Assembly (NCBI GenBank): GCA_037157565.1
Contig: JAZHRO010000036.1
Location: 20,882,501 to 20,946,500, forward strand
Source: Thalassia testudinum
Lineage: Eukaryota; Streptophyta; Magnoliopsida; Alismatales; Hydrocharitaceae
DNA length: 64,000 nt
Direction: 5' to 3'
The translations under genes and the position numbers were made by a program. Of this stretch, positions 33,102-44,212 are shown piece by piece (position 1 is the stretch's first letter; each line of letters starts with the position of its first letter). The notes below the pieces were generated by a model that saw only the letters and a program-made list of their open reading frames with translations, was not told where the DNA came from and searched no databases.

Positions 33102-33139
33102 TTTTGCTAAGGGACTAGCAAAAGCTAGGCATGGGGGTA
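33102..33139 (+). promoter_or_regulatory. Elt5 pre-PPT hairpin and polypurine tract
   Basis: Stem TTTTGCTA/TAGCAAAA (33102-33123), loop AGGGAC, then PPT GCTAGGCATGGGGGTA ending at 33139. The next base starts the 3' LTR hairpin, so the PPT lies between two hairpins. Confidence 0.85.
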
Positions 33140-35919
33140 TGATGAGAACCTCATCATGAGCCATAACTAGCTCATTTTGACCCAATACAAAGGATAAAAG
33201 CTCCTACATATCTCAAGGAAAGGCTTAACTCAGAGAATTCTGAGTTTGAGAAGAAAACCAGTCATAAGGGGTAAAAGTGCAATTTTACCAGTATAATCTG
33301 CATACAGGGTAATTCTGGGCCCAAACACAGGTCAAAACAGCTTAATAAGAATAAAAGTGGGATGAGATGATCTAGCAAGGGCTACAGCACTTCCAAGGAA
33401 CCAAATGATAATCTGTAACCCTAAAACGACCCACTTCAATTCACAAGGTTCGGGGCAAAGTAAAAATAGAATAAACCCTCTAAAATTCATAGAAAAATAA
33501 TCTCTAGGGTTTAGAACCTTCAATTTGGCCTTTAGAACCCATTTTGACCTACATTGAGAACCATGCCCAATTAATAACTTAATTTGGGTCTTTACGCAAA
33601 TTGACCAGTCAAACAAGGTTTAATATGAAAATGAAATTCACCATCAGATTCCTTAGGTCCTAATTAGTCATGTATAAAAACTTGAGCCTAAGAAGAAACC
33701 TCCTTGACCGACTTTACACTTTGGTCCTCATATATTTACTCTTTGGCCCTCAACTTTTGAACCCTCGCATTTTAGCCCCTAACTCTCCTTCGTTCTTTGC
33801 AATCAGGTCCCTCCTGCAAAACCCTGCCAGCACCATGCTCCGGCGACCTTGCGCGGAGCATGGCGCCGCGCAGGGTGAGGTAGGGGACCTGGCAAGTAAA
33901 CCGGGGGTGCCCTGCGTCGTCAGCCGTCGCAGGAGCACCCCCATGGTCATTGTAGCCCCCCATACCGGCCGTGCGAACTCACGGACGGTATGGGTTCGTG
34001 TCCCGACCATTCTCCGGCGAGGGAGACACGTCGTCTCCCTCTGCCTTCCTCCCTGTTTCATCCCTATAAATACCCCCCGCTGCTCCACCGACCAGGGCAG
34101 CCTGGATCTGACGGAGAAAACCCCCAGCTTTCTTCTCTTCTTCCTCCGGCAGACGCTCACCAGCTCCGGCGGCTTCCTCCCCCTCCACCTCTTCGCTCTG
34201 CCGCAATACCAGCAGCAGAGACTTCCTCCCCTGTTCTTCCCGCGCCACGCCGCACCCAGCTGGCGCCTCTCCAGCCCTCTGCTCGCCGCCGCCCCTCTCC
34301 CTGAGCATCGTCTTCTCCGGCGACAGTCGACACGACTGTCGCCCTGTTCCTCCCCCTTCGTCCCTGCAAGTAAGTTAGACCTACTCCCCTTCTTCTCCTC
34401 TTTCTTTCCCCGCTTTCAATTTAGTCAATTAAACCCTCGATCGCTCCTGTTCACCCTCACCCTCTCCGCCTCCGACCACCCTCCGGCGAGCCGCGCCCAT
34501 CACCTCAGCGACCCACACGGCTCGCCGACCACCGCAGAACATCCGCTTCCTCACCCTGATCCTCTTCCGCCCCTCCACTTCCCACCAAACACCCTCTGCA
34601 GATCCACCGAACACACCCACTTCTTCGCTCACAGTTTGACCTAGGACGACCTGTTGGCTCCATCACGCCCCCTGCAGACCCCCTGACCACCTTCGCCGTG
34701 CCACGGCGAAGGTCCCCCGCCTGTCTGATTTGGCCGAGAGGCCGTTCTTCTGTGACCAGGTGACTCGCCCGCCGTCGCCATTACTGAGCAGGCAGAGCTC
34801 CTTCACCTGCAGGTGCAGGCACGCCTTCGCCCAGGTTCGACTCCCAGGTTGCGCAGGGAGTCTCCGCGAAACGTCCCAGGCTCGCAGACGGGGCGAGGGC
34901 CGCGCGTGAAGACACGATCGCCCACTGCTCCCTCTGCGACGGGCGCTCAATTGGGGTGGGACATTTAGTCCCACCTCGGAACCTCTCGGAGGCGCGCGGA
35001 CGCATAAAGGCAAAAAGTGCCTTATGCTGTCTGCCTCCTGTCCACGGGGTGAGGTCCCTCTCACCCGACCCGGCCTCGTCCGTGACCACGCTCCGCGGAC
35101 CTGGCCCGACCCGATTAGACTGACCTGCACTCCTCGCCCACCACGCACGCCGGTGGGCCTGGACCCGGGCCTGACCCGAACCCGATTACCCGGTAGCGCT
35201 CTGGGAGAGCTTCCGAAGAGTGATTTCAGAGAGAAAGAGAAACGCGGGGGAGGGGGGTAGAGTAGGTTTTGCCTCTTGACAAAAAAAAAAAAACTCTGAA
35301 GTGTGCAGGCAAAAGAAGAAGTGCAGGCGAAGAAGAAGCAGCTGCACTGTAGCAACTGCTCAGTTAAGTCGTCGAAGCACCGGGTCAGACGACGGAAAGT
35401 CAGCAGCCAGAGCAACATAGAAGGCAGGCTGAAGAAGAAGGAAGAGCAACGGCCGAAGCAGAAGAAGAAGAAGGAAGACTTAGTAGCTGAAGGCAGAAGC
35501 TCTGCAGCCATAAAAAAAAGAGAGGTCACCACGATTGCAGAAGAAGAAGAAGAGAGGTCAAGGCAGAAAACCAAAGAAGAAGAAGAACAAGGAGCTCTGA
35601 AGAAAGAAAAACATCACCAACACAAGAACATCAGGAAGAAGAAGAAGAGCATCACCATTGCAGAAGAAGATTATCACCGTATCAGAAACCAAGGAAGAAG
35701 AAGGAGATCTGAAGAAAGAGAAAGAAGAACATCACAACAAATTCTTTCCCTCTCTCTCTTTATTTTGTAAAAGAAACATGTATATCTCTAGAATACGACT
35801 TGCTCCCTGAGTTCGACCTCGGGAACTCTTTCATTTTCCGAGTAAAAAATTTATATTTGAAATGTTGGTAATAACCGGCTTTACTACAACGTTATAACAA
35901 ATACAAAACCGACGTTTCA
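33140..35919 (+). repeat. Elt5 3' LTR
   Basis: Identical in length to the 5' LTR, with about 12 substitutions and no indels seen by eye. Followed by the TSD AATGG and the rest of the Elt4 LTR. Confidence 0.95.
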
Positions 35920-36147
35920 AATGGTAATGGCTATGGTGGAACTAATCTAATGGAAAGGAGATGATTGTATGGTGGTGGTTAAGGGGGGTATTAATAGGAA
36001 GGGAGAAGGGTGGTTGGTGTGGGATATAGTGGAAGGATAGGATTGATTTTGGTGGGTAGATAGTGATCCTATGGATAAGGAAGGTTGGCTCCAACCTAAG
36101 GGTTACATAAGTGGTAGTTATGGGTGGTTGCTACCTTTGGTGACTAA
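35920..36147 (-). repeat. Elt4 5' LTR, second piece
   Basis: Continues the alignment with 14386-14625 after Elt5 and breaks off near 36145, where Elt6 begins. The TATA box of the other copy is altered here (TATTAATA on the plus strand). Confidence 0.7.
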
Positions 36148-36620
36148 TGAGCATGTATTTTGCAAGGAAAAGTTAGGGTTTTGGAGAACCCGTCGTCGTA
36201 GTCGCAAAATATCGCTACGAGACAAAATTTATACCGAAACAGGAAGTAGTCCCAGGTCGAACACAGGGAGGCAAATGTTTGGTTTTGAAATCCGCACTAT
36301 CGATTTTATTTCTTTTTGGTGTTTTTATCTTTTGCAATTTTTTTGTATTTTTATAAGGTAAGATTTCAGATCGACAAAAATTTTTCTAGCTAATCTACTC
36401 GCAAAATATGAGAGAGAGAGAGAGAACATCAATGTTTATCCAAAAGAGTTTGATACAGATAATCAAGATAATTACAATTAGACTAGAAAGTGATAAAAGA
36501 TAAAGGTGAGAAGAATCCCACTCGACGGTCTCTTGGTGGGTGACTTGCTTTAATGGTGCCCTAAACGAAGGTGGGGAGGAGCTGGACGAAAGAGAACAGA
36601 GTTGGAGGAAGGAGGATGAG
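36148..36620 (-). mobile_element. Elt6: 3' LTR, left piece (cut by Elt7)
   Basis: Starts TGAGCATG (36148) or possibly TGACTAAT (36141). Carries GTCGTCGTAGT at 36192-36202, on the minus strand a near match to the tRNA-Asp complementary U5 box. The PBS-side words (GGTCGAACACAGGGAGGC) match the Elt7 U5. A GA repeat lies at 36412-36424. Ends with ATGAG (36616-36620), the Elt7 target. Elt6 resumes at 44213. Confidence 0.7.
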
Positions 36621-37339
36621 TGTTGAACGTACGAATCGCTACGCTAACATGTTTGGTTTTGGAAATCCTGTCATTGTAGTTTGAAAGCGAAGAATTCGTG
36701 TTCAACAAATAAAATTTATACCGAAATGAAAATTTCGAGTCGAACATAGGGAGGCTACGTTGATCTATATTCGTAATTATATTTTTTTAGGATTTTTGAT
36801 AAGCAAGGCGATATAATTACAATGGAGATATCAGACTAAAAGAAAGAGAGAGAGAAAGAGAGAGAGAAAGAGAACATGCATTCAATATTTCAACTGTTTA
36901 TACAATCAAACTAAATAAAAGTTACACTAGAAAGCGAGAAATCAATTACACTATAAAACAGGAAAATTCTATACTAGAAAAGCTATAAATAAGAATGGGA
37001 GAGAGAAGTTATCCTCCTCGACGGTCGCTTGGAGGACGAGCCGGACGGGACGAAGCCTAGACGAAGGAGAACGAAGCAGGACGAAGGAGGATGAAGCAGA
37101 AGAACGGGAATGGAGCGGCACGCCGTCGTCGTTGTAGGATACACTTTTGAAGGGGGACGAAAATTTGGACTTTATCTCGCGAGAAGCATCCCGGGTGTGG
37201 GACAAGCTTCTCTTGAGCTTTGGAGGGGTAGAGAAGAGAAGGAAGGGATGAAAATTTCGTATGGAGGGGGTCTCCTTTTACAGTTGCAAGGAGTGGGGGC
37301 AAAATGGTCATTACAACTTTAAAATAATAAATGAGGGGT

Positions 37340-37369
37340 CTTTAGTGACGGATAAATCCGTCACTAAAG
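37340..37369 (-). promoter_or_regulatory. Perfect palindrome in the Elt7 U3
   Basis: Arms CTTTAGTGACGGAT and ATCCGTCACTAAAG (14 bp) around AA, just upstream of the TATA-like box on the minus strand. Unchanged at 43266-43295. Confidence 0.65.
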
Positions 37370-37650
37370 CCCCCAACGTGGGCGTAGCTCCCGCGCCCAC
37401 ACGCGCCTCCACGGTTGCCCGCTTCTGCAACACGTACGCACGTCCATTAGTTCTCAGCCGTCCGATCGCAAGATCGGACTACTTAGGATGCATCTCCGCC
37501 CGCTCGTTGTGCGCCCACTTGGCGCGTGCGATCGCGCATCCATGCTGCGCGTTCAATCGCGCGTGAATGCTATCGGGCGCGTGGGGCCGTCCGATCAAGA
37601 TCCAACGCCCGCCCGCGCTCAATCGCCCGCGCCTTCCAGCCCTTCGCTGT

Positions 37651-37701
37651 GGCTCGAACCCGCGCCCACCGCTAGCATAAGTGCACTCGACCACTACGCT
37701 G
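37651..37701 (-). promoter_or_regulatory. tRNA-like box A/box B module in the Elt7 3' LTR
   Basis: Minus strand: box A CAGCGTAGTGG (one change from the consensus TRGCNNAGYNGG) and box B GTTCGAGCC (consensus GWTCRANNC), about 31 bases apart as in tRNA-derived SINE heads. The 5' LTR copy has a perfect box A. Confidence 0.55.
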
Positions 37702-38304
37702 CAGGGCGCGGATGGTCGAGCGGATGCTTTTAGGTGCGGCTGACCACAGCCGTTGGATCACGATCCAATGGCGGAGAGCGAGCGGGTGCGAGGCTTCATA
37801 GGATGTAAGCGGCCGTTTGGGCAGCCGAGATGGCGCGACATGGCGCCATCTTGGCCGTCCATCTTCTGGAAGTTGTAGATGGTGCCACGGATGTCGGATG
37901 GACTCGATTTTTGTGTCGTTGGGCTGTGATCGTCGATCTGAATTCATCCGTGGGGTCGGAGTTGTCATCTGAAGTGTAGATTTATGCCATCCTGGCCCTT
38001 GATCTTCTAGGGTTCCCCGATCACTATCTGATGCTACGGATGCTTGATTAGGGTGATCTTGGAGTCGTTGAACTCCAATCGTCGCCCTGATCACATCCAT
38101 ATGGTTGGATCTTTGATCCGAGGCCCCGATAAAATGTTTTCCTTGTCCAAGCACATAAAAGGAGACAATTAACCTCCATTTTATTCAAATTACTCTAAAT
38201 GCAAGATGATGCATGTTATGCAATATTTATATCATGAAATGCAATCATATGCTTAAGAACATGCATAAATAGACATCTTAAGTAGTGTAAATGTGTTTAC
38301 ATCA

Positions 38305-39620
38305 TACCCCCATACCTATCTTTTGCTAGTCCCTAGCAAAAACTATATGCTATTTATAAAAGAATTAGGTTGGATTATTTTGACCTGAGTTATTTTCAAT
38401 CATTAAGAAATTGTCTACTTAGGAACTGAACTTTCAAAGATACAACAGTGCCTGGATATCATCCAAAATGCAGACCGCCTCAAGCCCTCGCCTTATTCAA
38501 GGAAAAATTTCTTTTTCTCTTTTTACTCTTTTCTAATTTTTTTGGATTTTCAAATTTTAGGGTTTAAGAGTGGCTTTCTACAGCCATTTAACTCACCCAA
38601 GATTTGATGAGAACCCTAAGTTTTAAGCATCTTATTGTGATTGTGATAGACTCATTGACCGGTAATTAAAACAGACTTCGGATTTCTATGCCTCTAGGTG
38701 ACCTCAAAAAGAATTCTGCCTAAAGGTGTATCTTTACAACCGGTAGCTTTCTCCCTACTTTTTATTTTTTTACGGGGTCAACACAAGGGTGAATCCAGTG
38801 TATATCTCCCCGATTTATTCTACTTCTCCGCTTCTTCCTAAGTATTTTGGGAATGTTTAGTGCATTTACTAAGCTGGGTTCTGGACAACCGGTCGATGAG
38901 CTATTACCACCGACAACTTGCCAGCCATACTCGTGCGGCGAAGTGTGGCTTATTTCTTTTTGTTCTTTTCTCCTTTTTTTTTTTAAGTAGGTGGCTTCCC
39001 TGATCTAAGATTTACCTAAAGGCAACAAAAGGAGAAAGGTCCAGTGACTGGGCTCTAGACAACCTACCTATGGGCTGTTACCCACGATAACTTGCCAGCC
39101 ATATCACCCTAGAAGGTTCTTTAGCTACCTAATTTCCATTAAAATCGTCGAACAATGAGTCAGTGCAAAGATAGTGTGTAGATGCTTAAGACTCAAAATT
39201 CCCTCAAATCAGAGGGCGAGTTAATAAGTCGTGTACTTATCACTCAAACTTATTTATTCCAATTACGATAGAATTAAGATGGCAAGGACTCAAAGACAAA
39301 TCCACATTTTAGTGGATATACGGGCTAATTAAGTCCAAAGACCTGAAGGGTCTTTGTGTTCAAATCATAATGTAGTATTTCCTAAGATCGAAAATTTTCT
39401 TAAACCCAAATTGTCTTTCCTAATTCTAAATTTTTTTTTTATAAAAGAAAATAAAACAAATCTACGGAGTTAACGAATGAATTCAGTGATTAATATCCAC
39501 CCCCCCATGCCTATCTAATGCAATGTCCTCATTGTATTAAAAAGACATAAAACTGAGTGGACAAGCGTAGAAAGCACCTAAATTGCATGAATGTCAGATT
39601 TGCTCCGAGATTAAAACTAA
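38305..39620 (-). other. Elt7 PPT, pre-PPT hairpin and 3' tail
   Basis: PPT complement TACCCCCATACC (38305-38316). Perfect 9-bp hairpin TTTTGCTAG/CTAGCAAAA at 38321-38341. Two similar blocks with the words ACCTAAAGG...AACTTGCCAGCC (38880-38960 and 39040-39110) form a degenerate internal repeat, also seen in Elt6 and Elt8. Internal G tract complement 39500-39506 and hairpin B 39521-39534 (CAATG/CATTG). No gene. Confidence 0.7.
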
Positions 39621-41321
39621 GAAAAACTGTATATGTGCTGAGTTTAGTGCCTTCAGCTAGGCACACTATACAAAGAAAAGAAATGAAGAATTCACAAGTG
39701 TAGGTCAGAATTAGAATAAACAGAAGAATCTTCGGACCTAACAACAGCAATCCACAGATGTGGACCAGATTATGGTGCAGACCCATTCCCCATAATCGAG
39801 AATATCTTAGGTTCTGGATAAAAATTACCCAAAACCTAAAATCAGAATGCAAGCGGGGTTAGGCTTACGATTTATGAGGATGCAACCCAAGACCAAAAAG
39901 TTGGGTTACAGAGAATTGAAGATCAAAAGGATAATCGTTGAATGTGTGCTTGAGTTTGACATCCTCGAAACAAATGTCATAAGGGTTTTGATTGGTGGTT
40001 TCAGCTTAAAAGGAACCCTTCCCCTCAATCTTCCATTTCCTCCAAAATTAACTTCCCAAATCAGAACTTCCCAGCTCCTATCCTCCTCATTCAGCATATC
40101 AAATTCCAGGACCTCTTGTATATTAATCACCCCGTTCGAAATCTCCAAATCTAAATGATGTGGTAGAATCAAAATTGATTTGGGTCTAATTATCTCAGAA
40201 TTAGAATCATCAATAAGCTCAACGGGGTGTAACTGACAATCAGGACATTGAATTGAATCCTCCAGAAAATGTAATTCTGGATTCGTAATGTGTGCCCTAA
40301 GATCAGTTTCCTCAATTATTGGGCTATCAAATGACCTATCAGATTCCTCAGGCCCAATAGTCTTACAGAAATCGTGTTCAGAAAACTCACGCGAGACTTC
40401 GCAACTTAAATCTTCTCCATCAAAGAAATCAGGATCCGTATCAATTTATGTCCCAAAATCAGTTGTCACTTTCTGTTCCAAGGAGACATACGTTTCCTCG
40501 TAACCTGGCTCAGGGATCTGAGGTGAAGAAATCAGATCTTGCTTAATTGGTCGCTTTAATTCAATCTGGTCATAGCACATGTCCCCCTCAACAGGTACCT
40601 AAGCGGGTTCTATCATTGGCTTTCCTTAAGAGGGTTCATCCTGGGAATCATCCCAAGATTGAATTAAACCAACCACGAATCTCATCCTCAATTTCGCTAA
40701 TTTCCCAAGTAGAAACTCACTCGGGTTCTTATCCTTAACATCCTAGAGCCAATCCAACAAAGACTTATTCAAATCATTAATCATTTCAATCAAGGGCACT
40801 AATCTCTCAATGCAAGGTATTGGCTGAACTTCTAAAGATTGTATGATATTCCTCAAGTTAGCCAAAACCTTATCTTGAACCTGGTTAACCTGAACCAAAT
40901 GATTTGGTTCAGGGTTGGGCAGGTTTAGGCTCAATGCAGGGGAATTAAGGAATTGAGATTCGTTATACCCTTCCTGAAAATAGGTCATTTCAGATTGTTC
41001 AAATGATGGTGATGACCTAAAGGCAGCGAAATCAGAGGATGGGTAAGGATCGGTGTATCCTTCTTGATTGTAGATCGTATTAGGTTGTGCATGAAAGTAA
41101 GACGATCTATAATTGATGTAGCTCTGAGAAGGATACAAATCACAATCAAAGTGTTCTGGGTTAGACCCTAAACACAGGGGTCCAGAACTGTATCCCCAAT
41201 CCGAATTATCCCAACTGACTGATGGTTGATTACAATACGAGTTGTGATAATCGTCATGTTGAGGATAATTCACAACAGGAGGGAAAGAGCGGGAATGCGT
41301 GAAATATGTGGAAGGATTCAT
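39600..41321 (-). pseudogene. Unknown acidic protein of Elt7, same family as in Elt6
   Basis: Minus strand from ATG at about 41321 (MNPSTYF). Start rich in Tyr, Ser, Pro and Asp (YPQHDDYHN, SDWGYSSG), then LPNPEPNHLVQVNQVQ, then LIEMINDLNKSLLDWL to a stop at 40743-40745. The same frame continues past it (SEFLLGK, RMRFVVGLIQSW, RPKSILI) with three further stops and reaches about 39900 (FKLKPPIKTLMTF). The Elt6 copy is open where this one stops, so the intact protein would be about 500-600 residues. Strongly acidic in the second half. It replaces gag-pol between leader and 3' tail. Not gag, pol or env as far as I can recognise; function unknown. Confidence 0.65.
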
Positions 41322-42525
41322 GAGACACAGGAGGAAGAAAGGTGCCCTGCAATACAAATAATCAAACCTGTCCTTAAATGGGTTAGCCTAAAGACCTATA
41401 GACTCTCAAAACCCATCTTGAGATAAAGGAACGATTTGATCTACTTCCGAATGTTCAATCCAACCAGTTAGAAGGAGGGACTGGGGAGAAGGTTCTTCCT
41501 TTGGCTTGCGCCTCCGGTTCCTAGTGTACCCCCCAGCTGCGATCGTTTGACTCTGCTCACCTAGCTAGACATCAAATTGAACAGTAGAAACAAACTAATC
41601 GAAAATAATCTCATTCTGAGTTCTGAAGAGCAAGTTCAATCCTGAAGGCCAATGTCTACTCTGCTTTATTTAGGGTAAGGTTTGAATGTGCGTTGGAATG
41701 TGATGGGCCCTTTAAATGGGTTGTGCCCTTAATGATTGATTGATTTGTGTGTGCGTGCACAACCAATGATTTTCAAGCAAGATTTTTTTGATGTGGTGAA
41801 TTTTAAGGTTCAAATCTTGCTTAGTAGCTTTTAGGATTCAACTTTAGGTGTTTTCAAACAAGTTTCATTGACACACAAGGTTTTGAAAGCATGGGTGAAA
41901 ATGTTTTCCTTTCAAGCTTAAAAAGAATGTGGAGTGCCTGATAAATCCCTAAAAATTGAACCTAATTGGCAGCTGCTTGATGAGTTGATTTTATTTGAAG
42001 TGGTGCGGCCCAATCAACTCGAACAATTGGCCTGATGCACAACTTAATTAGGCACACAAAGATGGTTAACCTTGAATGATTTCTACTCTTTTATGTGTTG
42101 CTTTATGTGTACCAGTTCCACAGATCAGAACCCAGTTGAGTAGAAATAAATCAATTCTGTTAAGTGCCTTTGAATGTGGGTGTACCTTGTGTGTTTGTTA
42201 AAAATTGCCCCATAAAATTATCTTTTTGTTTTTTTTTTTTATATAAATGAAGTTGGAATGAATGTGAGTGAGAATCCAAATAACCAACTATTCCTAGGAT
42301 TTATGCAAACACCTAGGTTAATTGGAATTTGGATTTAATGTGGCGAATGAAACTATGGAGGGGAAAGAATGGGGGATAACTTACAAAACCTTCCACAACA
42401 CTTTACTCCAATCTACCGCTTTTGCTCATCTCAAAAAAGTACCTGCAATTACAAAAAGAAAGGAGAAAAGTGAGGTAAATGATTTGTATGACACAAAACG
42501 CGAAGAGAAATCAAAGAGCATCACC
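41322..42525 (-). other. Elt7 leader
   Basis: Non-coding. A T/A-rich stretch lies at 42210-42245. A small open frame at 42322-42552 on the plus strand is not supported. Confidence 0.55.
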
Positions 42526-42543
42526 TCCCTGACAACGGTGCCA
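42526..42543 (-). other. Elt7 primer binding site (tRNA-Asp)
   Basis: Minus strand TGGCACCGTTGTCAGGGA, 3 bases from the LTR. Differs from the tRNA-Asp complement at three positions; the first is a CpG-type change. Confidence 0.8.
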
Positions 42544-42546
42544 AAA

Positions 42547-44212
42547 TGTTGAACGTACGAATCGCTACGCTAACGTGTTTGGTTTTGGAAAACCTGTCGT
42601 TGTAGTTTGAAAGTGAAGAATTAGTGTTCAACAAATAAAATTAATACCGAAATGAATATTCCGGGTCGAACACAGGGAGGTTACGTTGATCAATATTCGT
42701 AATTACATTTTTTTAGGATTTTTGATAAGCAAGGCGATATAATTACAATGGAGCTATCAGACTAAAAGAAAGAGAGAGAGAAAGAGAGAGAGAAAGAGAA
42801 CATGCATTCAATATTTCAACTGTTTATACAATCAAACTAAATAAAAGTTACACTAGAAAGCGAGAAATCAATTACACTATAAAACAGGAAAATTCTATAC
42901 TAGAAAAGCTATAAATAAGAATGGGAGAGAGAAGTTATCCTCCTCGACGGTCGCTTGGAGGACGAGCCGGACGGGACGAAGCCTAGACGAAGGAGAACGA
43001 AGCAGGACGAAGGAGGATGAAGCAGAAGAACGGGAATGGAGCAGCACGCCGTCGTCGTTGTAGGATACACTTTTGAAGGGGGACGAAAATTTGGACTTTA
43101 TCTCGCGAGAAGCATCCCGGGTGTGGGACAAGCTTCTCTTGAGCTTTGGAGGGGTAGAGAAGAGAAGGAAGGGATGAAAATTTCGTATGGAGGGGGTCTC
43201 CTTTTACAGTTGCAAGGAGTGGGGGCAAAATGGTCATTACAACTTTAAAATAATAAATGAGGGGTCTTTAGTGACGGATAAATCCGTCACTAAAGCTCCC
43301 AACGTGGGCGTAGCTCCCACGCCCACGCGCACCTCCACGGCTGCCCGCTTGTACAACTCATACGCACGTCCATCAGTTCTCAACCGTTCGATCACAAGAT
43401 CAGACGGCTTAGGATGCATCTCCGCCCGCTCGTTGTGCGCCCGCCTGGTGCATGTGATTGCACGTCCATGCTGCACGTTCAATCGCGCGTGAACGCTATC
43501 AGGCATGCGCGACCATCCGATCAAGATCCAATGCCCGCGCCTTCCAGCCCTTCGCTGCGGCTCGAACCCGCACCCGCCGCTCGCGTAAGTGCGCTTGACC
43601 ACTACGCTACAGGGCGTGGATGGTCGAGCGAATGCTTTTAGGCGCGGCTGACCACAGCCCTTGGATCAAGATCCAACGGCGGAGAGCGAGCAGGTGCAGG
43701 GCTTCATAGAATGTAAGCGGCCATTTGGACGGCTGAGATGGTGCCACGTGGCGCCATCTTAGCCGTCCATCTTCTGGAAGTTGTAGATGGTGCCACGGAT
43801 GTCGGATTGACTCAATTTTTGTGTCGTTGGGCTACGATCATCGATCTGAATTTGTCCATGCGGTCGGATTTGTCATCTGAAGTGCGAATTTACACCATCC
43901 TTGCCCTTGATCTGCTAGGGTTCCTCGGTCACTATCTGATGCTACGGATGCCTGATTAGGGCGATCTTGGAATCGTTGAACTCCAATCGTCGCCCTGATC
44001 ACATCCATATGGTTGGATCTTTGATCCGAGGCCCCGATAAAATGTTTTCCTTGTCCAAGCACATAAAAGGAGACAATTAACCTCCATTTTATTCAAACTA
44101 CTGTAAATGCAAGATGATGCATGTTATGCAATATTTATATCATGAAATACAATCTTATGCTTAAGAACATGCATAAGTAGACATCTTAAGTAGTGTAAAT
44201 GTGTTTACATCA
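42547..44212 (-). repeat. Elt7 5' LTR
   Basis: Same order of parts as the 3' LTR. U5 box GTCGTTGTAGT at 42596-42606, an exact 11-base match to tRNA-Asp positions 1-11 and thus complementary in the element RNA. Palindrome 43266-43295. tRNA-like module 43559-43609. Confidence 0.9.
43559..43609 (-). promoter_or_regulatory. tRNA-like box A/box B module in the Elt7 5' LTR
   Basis: Minus strand: box A TAGCGTAGTGG fits TRGCNNAGYNGG at every fixed position, and box B GTTCGAGCC fits GWTCRANNC. Spacing is about 31 bases. No full cloverleaf is apparent. Confidence 0.6.

Larger units (their letters stand above)
22176..35919 (+). mobile_element. Elt5: nearly intact, young Athila-like LTR retrotransposon
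   Basis: Two LTRs of equal length (2780 bp: 22176-24955 and 33140-35919), TSD AATGG at 22171-22175 and 35920-35924, tRNA-Asp PBS, leader, gag (25883-28126), pol (28120-31581), a non-coding 3' tail with hairpins, and PPT (33124-33139). About 12 substitutions separate the LTRs by eye (about 0.4 percent). With the commonly used rate of 1.3e-8 per site per year that is roughly 0.2 million years; the rate may not suit this host. The uninterrupted paralogous target at 14386-14625 confirms the boundaries. No env-like frame follows pol. The only obvious coding defect is a one-base frameshift at the protease start. Confidence 0.93.
13933..36147 (-). mobile_element. Elt4: gag-protease-only element, split by Elt5
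   Basis: Minus strand. Its 3' LTR is 13933-15388, the PPT lies at 15389-15399, the 3' tail runs to 16733, then hairpin A, protease and gag remnants (reading 19560 down to 16772), a 5' stretch 19561-21741, and the homologous 5' LTR in two pieces (21742-22175 and 35920-36147) around Elt5. Reverse transcriptase, RNase H and integrase are absent: the protease frame ends in a stop just before the conserved ATGGCGTAAAA lead-in to hairpin A, so the deletion was probably present in the transposing copy. No PBS matching tRNA-Asp was found beside 21742, which weakens the assignment of the 5' end. Confidence 0.65.
36621..38304 (-). repeat. Elt7 3' LTR
   Basis: Plus-strand start TGTTGAACG, end TTTACATCA. 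On the minus strand, from the 5' side: terminal hairpin TGTAAA/TTTACA (38286-38301), tRNA-like module (37651-37701), 14-bp palindrome (37340-37369), TATA-like TGTAAAAG (about 37276-37283), GA repeats (36838-36870) and the U5 box (36670-36680, one CpG change). Confidence 0.9.
36621..44212 (-). mobile_element. Elt7: complete non-autonomous LTR element
   Basis: Minus strand, TSD ATGAG (36616-36620 and 44213-44217). 3' LTR 36621-38304 (1684 bp), 5' LTR 42547-44212 (1666 bp), PBS complement 42526-42543, a central unknown protein (41321 down to about 39600) and a 3' tail with PPT at 38305-38316. No gag, protease, reverse transcriptase or integrase. LTR copies differ by several percent and by small indels. 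It inserted into the LTR of Elt6, its own relative. Confidence 0.9.
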
